Part shown: positions 45,657 through 54,668 of the stretch, piece by piece
How the letters are laid out: every line of letters begins with the position of its first letter
Position numbering within the stretch: position 1 is the first letter of the stretch
Assembly: GCF_000305775.1 (NCBI RefSeq)
Contig: NC_018866.1
Coordinates: forward strand, 1,240,001 to 1,304,000
Direction of reading: 5' to 3'
Source: Dehalobacter sp. DCA
GTDB lineage: Bacteria > Bacillota > Desulfitobacteriia > Desulfitobacteriales > Syntrophobotulaceae
DNA length: 64,000 nucleotides
Notes under the pieces: generated by a model
What the model was told of the DNA's origin: nothing
Seen by the model: the letters and a program-made list of their open reading frames with translations, nothing else
Databases searched by the model: none
Position numbers and translations under genes: made by a program

Positions 45657-48335
45657 TTAATAGGTTGTATGCCTTAGCTCATGATCGTCCGGAGCGTGAC
45701 CCTGGGCAATCTTCTTCTCGCGTATCCTGCGCCGGAGCTTGCTGTCGGTCTGCATGCCGGGACCGCCGGAGAACCTTTTCTGCTCATCGCGGAATATCCT
45801 GCTTAAGTGATGCAGGAGCCTTGTCGCCGCCAGGAAGAGAGGAGGATCACGGAAGACGTCCGGACGGTCGAGGAAAAACTGCGCATAAATGTTGCCCTGT
45901 GCTGCAGACAGCGTGAGCCAGCGCATGGCGGCTTCATGGTCGCGGGGAACATCCCTGCCCATGAGATACAGCTTGCCGAGCGCGTACTGGCTATACTGAT
46001 TGCCCAGCTCTGCAGACATGGTCAGCCATCTGACGGCGGCTTCCACATCCTTGGGCATATCCTCTCCCAGCAGATAGAGCTTGCCGAGCTGATACTGAGC
46101 GAATGAATTGTTCTGTTCCGCTGCTTTCGTGAACAGCTCCACCGCTTTAGCGATGTCTTTCTCCACATAGAGACCGTCACTGTAGAGCTTGCCCAGGGCA
46201 AACTGAGCCAGGCCGTTGCCGTTATCCGCAGCCTTGGTTAACCACAGGACAGCCTTTTCCGGATTTCTGTGTCCGCCGTCCTCGTCGAGATAAACCTTGC
46301 CCAGCATATACTGCGCATGGACGTTGCCGAGGCGGGCAGCCTTTTCAAAGTACGCGATTGCCGCTTCCACATCCTTATCCGTTCCGGTTCCGGTAAAGAG
46401 CATCTGCCCAAGGCGGTATTGGAGCTTATCGTCATGGCTTTGTTCCTCCAAACGCTTAAAGCCGTAAAAGGCTTCCTCAAAATTCAGCTCCGCTTCCTTG
46501 GCGTCCTTCTCTGTGCCGATACCGTCCCGGTACATTTTCGCCAGCTCGTAATTGGCGTAGGGAACATGCTGGGCGGCGGATTTACCGTAGAGCCGGAACG
46601 CTTTTTCGTAGTCCTGTTCCACGCCTTGCCCCCGGTAGTACAGACCGGCGAGAGAATATTGGGCATACTTGTGATTGCGGGAAGCCGCCATTTCAAACCA
46701 TCCGGCCACTTCCTCATAGTCCCGCTCCGTGCCAAGTCCCGCCGCGTGCATTTTGCCGATGCGGTATTCCACATAGCGGCTATTCCTGTTCGCTTCGATG
46801 TCCATGAACGCGGAGAGCGCTTTTTCGTACCAGCCAAATGCGATATCGACGTCCATATCGACGCCAAGCCCGTCGGCGTACATCCTGCCGAGGTCGTGCA
46901 TGGCGAGAGCGTTCCCGGCTTCAGCTTCCTCCAGAAACAAACAGAGAGCCTTCTCAAAGTCAGGCTCCAGTTCATCGCTGCCATAGAGAAAAACACGGGC
47001 TTCCTTGTAGCGGGCACTCCATTTGATATGCGGTCTGCCGGATTCACCTTCATTGAAATCCGGACGGGAGGAACCCTCGGGAGCAGAGCACGGTATATTT
47101 CCATTGTCCTCTGGCGCTTCATCTATGCCCGTTTGGTATTCATCCTCCGGCGACAGGGCTTCGGATTCTACCGCCGCTTCATGTATATCCTCCGCCGACT
47201 CATCGCCCTCCAAGGTGAAATGCTGACCGCCGATATTCACGGCTTCCGCAATCACCATATTTTTTATGTGTTTGAATTCCTTTTGCCGTGAGAGCGGAAC
47301 GGGATCGGGGAGCTTATTCATATATGTCCGCAAAACTTCATTGCGAAGCTCTTGCCATTTCGCGTAGGCTTCCGCCACCCGAGTGTCCTTCGCCAGTTCA
47401 TCCACAATCTGATCCACGACGGCTTTTAGAGGCGCCTTGAGATAGCCGCACTGCTTTTTGCCGGAGGTATGCTTCAGACGCTCCGCCAGATGAAAGAGCA
47501 GGGACTCAATAGTTTCGTTATCATAAACACTACCGCTCATTCTGCTGATGATTTCTCTTAGGACTTCGCGGCTGTGCTCGGCAAGCGTATTTCTCTGTTC
47601 GGTCTGTCCTGAATATATTTGAATGAGATCCTGCTGAAGGATTTCCCTTGCCAGGCTACTCCGCATCTTTTCGATGGCTGGTTTGGTGACATACCCCTCG
47701 CGGGGATTCACCGAATAAACCAGCATGTGACAGTGGGGATGATGCCCTTCGTTGTGAAAGGCGGCGTACCAGCGCAGGTTTTCCGGAGCGATCTTCATCT
47801 GCTCGGCGAAGATATTCCGCTGCTTGCGGATGAGCGCCATCCACGCGGCGGCATTGTCATACCCCAGCCGTGCAGCGTCCTCCCGCCGCAGAGATATGAT
47901 GGGCGTCCATACATTGCCAGTGTGTTCACCGACCTCCCTCATCACCCTTGACAGCACCAGCAGATCATCCGTATCGGAGAACAGCCCATGTGTTCCCAGC
48001 TTTTCAGCACGGGGACGGGTAGCGATGTAGCTGACATAGGTTTCCTGATGTGACAACTGATCCATATTCTGATCCAACGCCGCGGTGATAAACTCCGAGG
48101 CGTTTTCTACGGTTGGCTGCTTGATATAGTCCTCATATTCAAACAAATCTGCTGTATCCGGAAACTGTGAGAGGATGTCTGCGATGAGCTGCTCCTGTTT
48201 TTCTGTGGCAGGGCGTTCGCGGAGGGCGGGAGAGATTATCTCCGCGCCATCCCGCGTCGCGACGTATTCCACAAGGTTTTCAAGATGTACCGCGGCGTTT
48301 TTAATGTATCTGCATTTAAAGACAATTCTCGGCAT
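45657..48335 (-). CDS. MobP-type relaxase with C-terminal Sel1-like repeats
   Basis: The 892-residue protein nicks oriT and pilots the strand. The N-terminal relaxase domain holds the three-His metal motif HNEGHHPHCHMLVYS (residues 194-208). Tyr100, Tyr103 and Tyr190 are visible candidates for catalysis. From about residue 455 to 860 nine or more 36-residue Sel1 repeats follow (pattern AQYxLGKLYLxG). These are TPR-like and bind partner proteins. The acidic linker lies at about 380-450. It starts 2 bp after the accessory gene, so they are co-translated. Confidence 0.9.
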   Translation of the reverse strand: MPRIVFKCRYIKNAAVHLENLVEYVATRDGAEIISPALRERPATEKQEQLIADILSQFPDTADLFEYEDYIKQPTVENASEFITAALDQNMDQLSHQETYVSYIATRPRAEKLGTHGLFSDTDDLLVLSRVMREVGEHTGNVWTPIISLRREDAARLGYDNAAAWMALIRKQRNIFAEQMKIAPENLRWYAAFHNEGHHPHCHMLVYSVNPREGYVTKPAIEKMRSSLAREILQQDLIQIYSGQTEQRNTLAEHSREVLREIISRMSGSVYDNETIESLLFHLAERLKHTSGKKQCGYLKAPLKAVVDQIVDELAKDTRVAEAYAKWQELRNEVLRTYMNKLPDPVPLSRQKEFKHIKNMVIAEAVNIGGQHFTLEGDESAEDIHEAAVESEALSPEDEYQTGIDEAPEDNGNIPCSAPEGSSRPDFNEGESGRPHIKWSARYKEARVFLYGSDELEPDFEKALCLFLEEAEAGNALAMHDLGRMYADGLGVDMDVDIAFGWYEKALSAFMDIEANRNSRYVEYRIGKMHAAGLGTERDYEEVAGWFEMAASRNHKYAQYSLAGLYYRGQGVEQDYEKAFRLYGKSAAQHVPYANYELAKMYRDGIGTEKDAKEAELNFEEAFYGFKRLEEQSHDDKLQYRLGQMLFTGTGTDKDVEAAIAYFEKAARLGNVHAQYMLGKVYLDEDGGHRNPEKAVLWLTKAADNGNGLAQFALGKLYSDGLYVEKDIAKAVELFTKAAEQNNSFAQYQLGKLYLLGEDMPKDVEAAVRWLTMSAELGNQYSQYALGKLYLMGRDVPRDHEAAMRWLTLSAAQGNIYAQFFLDRPDVFRDPPLFLAATRLLHHLSRIFRDEQKRFSGGPGMQTDSKLRRRIREKKIAQGHAPDDHELRHTTY

Positions 48336-48337
48336 GG

Positions 48338-48751
48338 CTATTTCCTGTCTATAGATTTTGCGACATCTTCAAAGGTCACCGCGCCAATGGACTTCTTCAC
48401 GTCCTCGACGCATTTGCCGCGCAGCGTGTGAAGGGAGGCGGGGTTGTAGTCCGCGTTGAACGCTATGACATTCATTATCATGGACATCTCCACCGCCAGC
48501 TTGAAGATGAGGCGCGCCATACGGTTTTCGAGGCTGTCCATCATGCCAGTCATGGCCGAGGTGATAGCCGCCGGCAGGAAGCGCATGCCCTCCTCCGCCG
48601 AGATATATCCGGTGTAAAACTTGATGGCCTTTTCAATGAATTCGCTCTGGCTCTGGCAGTTGTCTTTTTTGTACCAGTCCTTCACCAGCTTTCGGGTTTC
48701 CGGATAGATCCACAGGGCAAATTTATTCTTTAGCTTGTTTTCTTCTGTCAT
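48338..48751 (-). CDS. Relaxosome accessory protein (RHH/MobC-like)
   Basis: The 137-residue protein begins with a ribbon-helix-helix-like segment (NKFALWIYPETRKLVKDWYK, SQSEFIEKAIKFY), the usual oriT-binding part. Its C-terminal half has Met-rich helices. Its stop is 2 bp from the relaxase start and a probable oriT lies just upstream. Identification rests on position and the RHH motif. Confidence 0.65.
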   Translation of the reverse strand: MTEENKLKNKFALWIYPETRKLVKDWYKKDNCQSQSEFIEKAIKFYTGYISAEEGMRFLPAAITSAMTGMMDSLENRMARLIFKLAVEMSMIMNVIAFNADYNPASLHTLRGKCVEDVKKSIGAVTFEDVAKSIDRK

Positions 48752-48759
48752 GCTGCTGC

Positions 48760-49320
48760 CTCCAATCGTAATAAAAGGAGCCGCAACCCCTGTCGCAGCC
48801 CCTATGTAAATCCTTTATTTACGGCGTTTTTCGAACTCACCTTCGTTTTACAACCCCGCAAGCGACTCCAAGGGGTAAAATCTGACCCCGGAGAAAAACG
48901 TCCTTCGACCCGCGTTGCGGGGCGATGTGAGCCGGAGCGGGGAAGCTCTGCGACCCCGCTCCTTTAACCCGCACCGTTTTCGACCCCATGGTTCCCCTCT
49001 GCAAATGGAAGGTGATTTCCATGCTCAAGCCTGTCTTTTTGCTCTCCCCCTCACAAAGCCCCAAAACGCGGCTTGAAACTGCCCATTGGTATTGGGGTGC
49101 CACCCTTGCCCGGAAAATCGCACACAGGGCGACATACCCTCCGACAAAGGGCCGTCCTTCCTCGTCCATAAGTATACGTCAAGCCGATATGGAAAGGTCA
49201 ATATTTCTTTTGCATAGTCCCTTTCTCTGTGATGCTTTAGGTTCAAATTTTCAGGGCATCTCTTGTAACATAACGCAATAAATGGTAAATTAACGTATTA
49301 ACAAAGTTGTTTTAAAGGTG
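48760..49320. other. Probable origin of transfer region
   Basis: This 560-bp noncoding stretch separates the minus-strand mob genes from a plus-strand gene. It holds inverted repeats GGAGCGGGG/CCCCGCTCC (48934-48942, 48954-48962) and CCCGC/GCGGG (48908-48920), and several CGACCCC/CGACCC words. Location and structure fit oriT. The nick site cannot be fixed by eye. The open frames in it look spurious. Confidence 0.5.
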
Positions 49321-49329
49321 GGGTGAACG

Positions 49330-50592
49330 ATGATATGCACCTTAATGAACAAACGCACTCCTTTGGTGGAACTGGATATAGACGATGATACTGCCTCTAT
49401 CCTGAAGGTCTTTGAGGTAATTCATCCGGAGCACCTTCCGGTTGGCATCACCATTACCAAGGGGCTTCCGGATAGAATAAGTCTGAACGATTGGTGGCTG
49501 GGACGTTCCATTCCTTCCAACCGTTCCGGTATCCGTGAGGCTCTTGACATCATGAATATATCTTACACGGAGCAGCTACTTACAAAATGTTATGGCCTGA
49601 GTCTTACCGATCAGTATTGGATCAGTTCAAAAGCTCATCCCCTTGATTGGGATCGCCTTAACTTTTTTCAGAACCAATTTTCAGATGATGTGGGCAATGC
49701 ACTCTTTGGAAAGGCTTCCCCTCATGAGGAGCTTGACTTGATGTCTCCCTGCAATACTTGCGATGGGTGGCTCCGAAAAAAGTGGAAAATCATTGACGGA
49801 AAACGTTGCCTGATCAAGTCCGGAAGCAATCCATTCCAACAGGAACCGCTCAATGAGTTGCTGGCAACTTCTTTGCATCAGCGCTTAAGCCATGCCGCTT
49901 ATGTACCATACAGCCTCATTTGGGAAAATGAAATCCCCTACAGCGTATGTGAAAATTTCATTACGCCTGAGACAGAACTGGTCAGTGCTTACAGCATTTT
50001 TAAGAGTGAAAAGAAGCACAATCATCACTCCTTGTACGAGCATTTTCTGCTTTGCTGTGAACACCTTGGCATCCCCGGCATGAAGGAATTTCTGAATTAT
50101 CTGCTGGCTTTTGACTTTCTCATGGCCAACACAGACCGCCATTTTGGAAACTTTGGTGCTGTCCGGAATGTGGATACCCTTACATGGCTGGGAGCAGCGC
50201 CTGTCTTTGACAGCGGCACAAGCCTCTGGCATGATCAGGTCTCAAGGGTAATTCATCCGAATGGTGATGTGCCAAGCCATCCGTTTAAACCGATGCATGC
50301 CGAGCAGATCGTTTTGGCCGGCAGCCTTGACTGGATTGATTTTTCCGCGCTCCGGGATATCGACGAGGAGTTTCGAATCCTTCTTTCCGCTTCGCCGTAT
50401 ATTGATGAGCCGCGTACAGATAAGTTGTGCAATGGTTTGAAAGGGCGTGTGCGGCAACTCGAACAACTTGCTTTGGAGCAGAAACATCAAGTAACCGTCA
50501 GCCATCCGAAGGAGACAACAGAGGTTCATCCGGAATCACAGGACTTTGAAAAAAACTATAATGCATATTATGTGACTGCCCTAAAAGGATAG
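49330..50592 (+). CDS. HipA-like kinase family protein of the element
   Basis: The 420-residue protein has a HipA/phosphatidylinositol-kinase-like core. The catalytic loop is FLMANTDRHFGNFGAVRN and the metal-binding APVFDSGTSLWHD follows. The N terminus (LNDWWLGRSIPSNRSGIREA) is shared by relatives often labelled excisionase in clostridial elements, a label not supported by these motifs. It is the only plus-strand gene beside oriT and has no HipB-like partner next to it. It may be a toxin-like or regulatory Ser/Thr kinase. Confidence 0.7.
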   Translation: MICTLMNKRTPLVELDIDDDTASILKVFEVIHPEHLPVGITITKGLPDRISLNDWWLGRSIPSNRSGIREALDIMNISYTEQLLTKCYGLSLTDQYWISSKAHPLDWDRLNFFQNQFSDDVGNALFGKASPHEELDLMSPCNTCDGWLRKKWKIIDGKRCLIKSGSNPFQQEPLNELLATSLHQRLSHAAYVPYSLIWENEIPYSVCENFITPETELVSAYSIFKSEKKHNHHSLYEHFLLCCEHLGIPGMKEFLNYLLAFDFLMANTDRHFGNFGAVRNVDTLTWLGAAPVFDSGTSLWHDQVSRVIHPNGDVPSHPFKPMHAEQIVLAGSLDWIDFSALRDIDEEFRILLSASPYIDEPRTDKLCNGLKGRVRQLEQLALEQKHQVTVSHPKETTEVHPESQDFEKNYNAYYVTALKG

Positions 50593-50613
50593 GACAGTCA
50601 CTTTTTTCTGCGC

Positions 50614-50862
50614 TTATTGCTCGTCCTCTGCAGCATTTTTTTGTGCTGCAGCCAAGCTGGATGGTCTTGCTGGCTTCGGTTGATCGTCTGCCTCGCGGCT
50701 TTCGATGTACTCACGGACGGGAGCCGGAACATATTTTTCATAGAACTTCTGCATCACTTCGTCCAGTTCCGTTTCGATGGACGCTTCCTTTTTGGCCATG
50801 TATTGCTTTAAGGCTCCGAGCTTTTCGCTATCGAAGCTGATTTGCAAGGTCGCTTTCTTCAA
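50614..50862 (-). CDS. DUF6103-like small protein
   Basis: The 82-residue protein (MKKATLQISFDSEKLGALKQ ... EKYVPAPVREYIES) is paralogous to the N-terminal 60 residues of the protein at 52056-52481. It is the last gene of a tight five-gene minus-strand operon. It lacks the Met-rich tail carried by its paralogue. Role unknown. Confidence 0.6.
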   Translation of the reverse strand: MKKATLQISFDSEKLGALKQYMAKKEASIETELDEVMQKFYEKYVPAPVREYIESREADDQPKPARPSSLAAAQKNAAEDEQ

Positions 50863-50874
50863 TGTACTTTCCTC

Positions 50875-51420
50875 CTATAAACTTATTTTTTGCACCTGTG
50901 GTGCTTCATCATTTGCTTCCTCCTGGGGAGAAAGCTCTAGCTGCGCATCATACATTTTTTCAATTTGCTTTGCAAAATGGTTTATATTCACATAGCTCTG
51001 ACTGTTGTTCTTTTTGCGGAGCGATCCGGAGTAGGCATCAACAATAGCCGTGATCGGCAATGTTAATCGAGCAGCTTCTCCATGATTGTCATAGAGAAAG
51101 CCAAGACTGCCTGTGTCGAAATTTGCTTCGATATGGGCATCTTGGCTTTCTCCGTCCTCAATCTTTTTAACGGCTTCTGCAAATTCTCTGTCCTCCAGAG
51201 CATGAAACAGATTATAGCTTTTGCCTTTGAGTGCTACAAAGTTATAGTCTTTATCCAACGCTTGAAGCACAGATGTCCTGCTTCCTTTCGGAAGGTTTCT
51301 CTTTACTTGCTCCGAGGTATGGAGAAGTTTTGCTGCCGAGAGCAAGCTACCGGCATTTTGGGCAATGTAATTGCGGCTTTGCCCATTCTCCGTAATGGTA
51401 TATATTCCATGCTGCAACAT
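50875..51420 (-). CDS. Hypothetical protein with the element's C-terminal tail
   Basis: I do not recognise this 181-residue protein. It is soluble and mixed alpha/beta in appearance, with ANFDTGSLGFLYDNHGEAAR at about 95-115. Its end is EEANDEAPQVQKISL, which fits the acidic-then-alternating-hydrophobic tail seen in six other proteins of the element. It lies 12-13 bp from both neighbours, so it is co-transcribed with them. Confidence 0.6.
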   Translation of the reverse strand: MLQHGIYTITENGQSRNYIAQNAGSLLSAAKLLHTSEQVKRNLPKGSRTSVLQALDKDYNFVALKGKSYNLFHALEDREFAEAVKKIEDGESQDAHIEANFDTGSLGFLYDNHGEAARLTLPITAIVDAYSGSLRKKNNSQSYVNINHFAKQIEKMYDAQLELSPQEEANDEAPQVQKISL

Positions 51421-51432
51421 GTCGCCACCCTC

Positions 51433-52047
51433 CTATAAACGCATATTCATGCCTTGATCTTCTTCCTCGCATTCATCAGATTCCTCGGTAAAATTCTCCG
51501 GCCATACATCAAAAAGTGATAGTTGCTCATTGTCCCTCGGTTTTAAGGATTTGACACGCTCTGCACATTCGAGGAAGGATTCAATATAGCCCTCCGGATT
51601 TTCATGCCGCCGCATGGATATTAAATCATCCGCAGCGATTGCTTGCTCCAGCCCTTTCACATAATTGATCACATTTCGAATGCTAGTCGTTTTGATATCC
51701 TTTGGATCAAGCCGTTCTACATGAGATAATAAGAATTGATAGTTCTCATCTTTTTTATAGAGCTGTATCACTTTTTTTGCATTCGACCAGATTTCCTCGC
51801 TCCTTGCCATGTAATCCTGGGAGACTTCAGGCGGTGCCTCTCGATAGAAGATAGCCGGGTAGTTTTGCGGCTCATAGGATTCCTCAATCTTTTGTTTGTA
51901 GTGGCTGATGTGATTGCGCACAAGGTTTAAATTGCAGCCGTCCGACCAGAAGGGATCATGACCTCCAAATTTATAGAGCGCCTCCCATCGATCGAACGCC
52001 TGCTGTAGTTCTGCTTCAAGATTCTGCGGATGCTTTTCCTTCTTCAT
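51433..52047 (-). CDS. Hypothetical protein ending EEEDQGMNMRL
   Basis: This 204-residue helical protein is of unknown family. A QLSLFDVWPENF segment precedes a strongly acidic stretch (EESDECEEED) and the tail QGMNMRL. The middle of the operon places it among cargo or accessory genes between the M23/VirB4 block and oriT. Confidence 0.6.
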   Translation of the reverse strand: MKKEKHPQNLEAELQQAFDRWEALYKFGGHDPFWSDGCNLNLVRNHISHYKQKIEESYEPQNYPAIFYREAPPEVSQDYMARSEEIWSNAKKVIQLYKKDENYQFLLSHVERLDPKDIKTTSIRNVINYVKGLEQAIAADDLISMRRHENPEGYIESFLECAERVKSLKPRDNEQLSLFDVWPENFTEESDECEEEDQGMNMRL

Positions 52048-52055
52048 TGGACTGC

Positions 52056-52481
52056 CTACAAGCTCATACTCATGCCCTGATTTTCTTCCTCGACTTCTTC
52101 CGACCCGGCAGTCTGTTCCTGTTGCGATTCGGCCTGTGCGGCAGCAGCCAGCTCCTTTTCACGCTGGCGCTTGCTTTGTCTTAGCTGCTTTTCCGAGTAT
52201 TTTTCCTCGTCCACTTTGACTTCCTGCTCGGGAGCATTCCCCTCTGCTTTGATCTCCTGCTTGACAACATCCTCTTCTACTTCGACCTCCTGTTTGGGAG
52301 CCTCGCTCCCGGACTGGCTTTCCACATACTCTCGTACTTGTACGGGAACCATCTTTTCATAGAGCCTGTCGAGGTGGACCTGCAGTTCATTCTCTACGTT
52401 CAGTTCTTTCTTGGCCATATAAAACCGCAGTGCATTGAGCTTGTCGGCATCAAAGGATACCTGTAAATTTGTTTTTTCCAT
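52056..52481 (-). CDS. DUF6103-like protein with extended acidic region and GMSMSL tail
   Basis: Residues 1-60 (MEKTNLQVSFDADKLNALRF ... YEKMVPVQVREYVES) match the small protein at 50614. It is followed by about 70 Glu/Lys/Gln-rich residues that look disordered or coiled-coil, and the end EEENQGMSMSL. The paralogue without the extension lies three genes downstream, so duplication was followed by gain or loss of the tail. Confidence 0.65.
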   Translation of the reverse strand: MEKTNLQVSFDADKLNALRFYMAKKELNVENELQVHLDRLYEKMVPVQVREYVESQSGSEAPKQEVEVEEDVVKQEIKAEGNAPEQEVKVDEEKYSEKQLRQSKRQREKELAAAAQAESQQEQTAGSEEVEEENQGMSMSL

Positions 52482-52495
52482 GGGTTCATTCCTCC

Positions 52496-53545
52496 TTAAA
52501 ATGATATAGAGGTAAATCCAGTAGCTTCATCGATTTGCTCTTTGGTGAAGCTCTCTGGAGTAAGAAATTCTTGCGTATATTCTTCAATTTGTTCCTCAGT
52601 TAATGAGATAAACTCACCTTCATCGTTATAACCCGCAATAAAAAAGTTGCCGACGAGGATGTCATTGCCCAGGGAGCGGTTGCCCTCCATTTCTAACAGC
52701 TTGCCTTCTTCATTGCAGACAAGGGAAACATAGGACGCTAAATTTACCGCCTGAATGTTCCCTCCAACCGCTTTCTGCATGGAGGCAAGATCATTGCCGA
52801 TCTCCGCAACATAAGGAGTCTCATGCGGCTCAACCATTAAGACTTTTATTTTTTGATGTTCTGGTTGTGGTTCACTACTAGTTTCAGCCAATGTTGCTTC
52901 CGGCTTCTCCGTTACCCATTTTTCATAGTCCTGCACGGAGCAATATCCGGCAAGCATGTATGAAAAGTCCGATAGCCTTTGAGGTTTTACATCGCTGACC
53001 TCTATTTGCAGGCCATATTCACCAGTAAATATCCGGTGCACATCAGCCTCCAAAATGTCAGCCCAGTCCTTCTTTCCGGCATCGGTCAGGGTATCATTTT
53101 TCAACTCGCATAGGGTAGCCAGATCTATATCTTCATCGCTGTGAATGAGATGGATGTCCTCCCAGGGCATCGACATTAAATCTTTCAGCTTAAGGCCGCG
53201 AGCTACTGTTTTTTTCTCTGCTGATTGTTCCTGCTCCATAACTGCCGCTAATAACAAAGAGGCATTCGGCAGGAATGCAGCATAACGGGCATAGTCATAT
53301 CCCTCTCCTTGGACAAGGATACCGTCATCTCTTTCTTCTCCCACCACTAAAATGCAGTGGCATGTGCCATTCTCGCCAAAATGTTGCAGGTCTTTGTTAT
53401 CCCTTATAAAGTCATAGTCAGCCAGCATATTTTTGGAAAATTTATCGTATTCGTGAGACGTAAGTACAACAACTTTTTCAATAACGCAGTTCTTAGGCTC
53501 AAAGTCATCCAATTTTCTATTAAAGACCGCTTTGGTTGTTAACAT
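52496..53545 (-). CDS. DUF3846-domain protein (with DUF6329-like N terminus)
   Basis: I chose ATG 53545 (MLTTKAVFNRKLDDFEPKNC) behind GAAAGGGTG, giving 349 residues. The longer frame upstream lacks a ribosome site. The N-terminal 150 residues resemble DUF6329. DUF3846 lies near residues 235-325 (IKVLMVEPHETPYVAEI ... LVGNFFIAGYNDEGEF). It ends IDEATGFTSISF, a variant of the shared tail. It is the first gene of the five-gene operon. Such genes are common in Tn1549-like elements, and their functions are unknown. Confidence 0.65.
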   Translation of the reverse strand: MLTTKAVFNRKLDDFEPKNCVIEKVVVLTSHEYDKFSKNMLADYDFIRDNKDLQHFGENGTCHCILVVGEERDDGILVQGEGYDYARYAAFLPNASLLLAAVMEQEQSAEKKTVARGLKLKDLMSMPWEDIHLIHSDEDIDLATLCELKNDTLTDAGKKDWADILEADVHRIFTGEYGLQIEVSDVKPQRLSDFSYMLAGYCSVQDYEKWVTEKPEATLAETSSEPQPEHQKIKVLMVEPHETPYVAEIGNDLASMQKAVGGNIQAVNLASYVSLVCNEEGKLLEMEGNRSLGNDILVGNFFIAGYNDEGEFISLTEEQIEEYTQEFLTPESFTKEQIDEATGFTSISF

Positions 53546-53727
53546 AGTTTCACCCTTTCTTTTATGGTAGATAGTTTCGTGGGTTTTTTTCTTATTGATC
53601 CGCACCCCAAAGTGATGGTGCGACCCGGGGTTATGGTCTGTGGAGTCAACCTTGACGATTATATCGCCTTGGCTCGCAATTTGGAGCAGCAGCCTGATTC
53701 TTTGATTCAGAAAGCTTTCAAAGCAAA

Positions 53728-53752
53728 ATAAAAAAGCCATCCCTTTCGAGAT
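53728..53752 (-). terminator. Intrinsic terminator after the fic gene
   Basis: On the minus strand GGTCATC and GGATGGC can pair (with one G-U) around TCGAAAG, followed by TTTTTT. It lies just after the fic stop at 53781. Confidence 0.5.
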
Positions 53753-53780
53753 GACCTTTGCTTCCCTATTATTCTGTTGG

Positions 53781-54581
53781 TTACATGCTCTGGATAAAAT
53801 CTGACAAGCCTTTGCGTTTCAGTTTCATGCCGTCGGCAAGAGCCAGCGCCTTTTCCCAAGTTTTTCCCGTTTCATTCTTGAGAAACTCACACAGAGGATT
53901 TAATTCCTCGGCTTCATCATGCTTTTGCAGGCACTCATAATATATCCGCTTATCCTCGTCATAGACGATAAGGGGTGGGTGGCTATGTGTCATGAGATAG
54001 TAATTCATGAGCGTCCTGCCGACACGTCCGTTTCCGTCTGCGAAGGGATGGATAAACTCAAACCTCGCGTGAAGATAAGCGGCGGCTTTCAAAACATCCT
54101 TACCCTCACACGCATTTGCTTCGGTAATCAGTTCCGTCAGATCCTTTTCCACATTTTCTACAGCGGAGCCGACCTCGATGCCAGTTACATAGTCGTGCTT
54201 TTTAAACTCTCCAGGTCGTTCCTCATTTACAATATACCTGCGCTCATCGTATGTCCCGCCAGTGAGAACCTTGTGAATTTCCTTGACCAGCTCTATGCTG
54301 AGAGGCTCTTTTTTTACGATTTTTTCTTTCAAAACCTCGTAACATAGCTTCTGATTTTGTTGTTCAAACAGAGCACGGGGACTTCCGGTATAGTTCACAA
54401 CTCTGCCATTTTCAAAGATTTCCTTTGTATCGTAATAGGTGATTTCCTCGTTCTCAATCTTTCCGGAGTGAAACGCAAACAAGACTCGGAAACTGTCAAG
54501 GTATTTATCCAGAGCGGCTGCGGACGCAATTTTGTGCGACCGCCACAGCCCGACAACCCGGCTATATTGCTCCAAGCGCAT
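53781..54581 (-). CDS. Fic-domain protein with built-in inhibitory motif (class II)
   Basis: The 266-residue protein carries the Fic active site HPFADGNGRVGR (His178). Upstream it has SGKIEN (39-44), which fits the (S/T)xxxE(G/N) inhibitory helix placed N-terminal in class II Fic proteins. Such enzymes transfer AMP from ATP to Ser/Thr/Tyr of target proteins, with the Glu blocking activity until released. No separate antitoxin gene is adjacent, as expected. It lies between the M23 hydrolase and the five-gene operon and ends at its own terminator. Confidence 0.88.
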   Translation of the reverse strand: MRLEQYSRVVGLWRSHKIASAAALDKYLDSFRVLFAFHSGKIENEEITYYDTKEIFENGRVVNYTGSPRALFEQQNQKLCYEVLKEKIVKKEPLSIELVKEIHKVLTGGTYDERRYIVNEERPGEFKKHDYVTGIEVGSAVENVEKDLTELITEANACEGKDVLKAAAYLHARFEFIHPFADGNGRVGRTLMNYYLMTHSHPPLIVYDEDKRIYYECLQKHDEAEELNPLCEFLKNETGKTWEKALALADGMKLKRKGLSDFIQSM

Positions 54582-54668
54582 TTCTCCTTTCTCAGATTAC
54601 CGGTTTCATTATACCGCAGTTTTAATAAACAGCCACCCAGACTCCCGATGTATTTTCTCAATGATGCC

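Noticed and set aside
48837-49246. Two overlapping minus-strand frames of 110 and 73 codons in the oriT region
   Set aside because: They lie in a GC-rich, repeat-containing stretch, overlap each other and show no ribosome site or family motif. Noncoding oriT DNA explains them better.
53546-53740. Upstream extension of the DUF3846 gene to 53740
   Set aside because: The extension has no ribosome site and the internal ATG 53545 has one. The extension does read like protein (VDSTDHNPGSHHHFGVRI), so it may be a relic of another gene, but it was not called.
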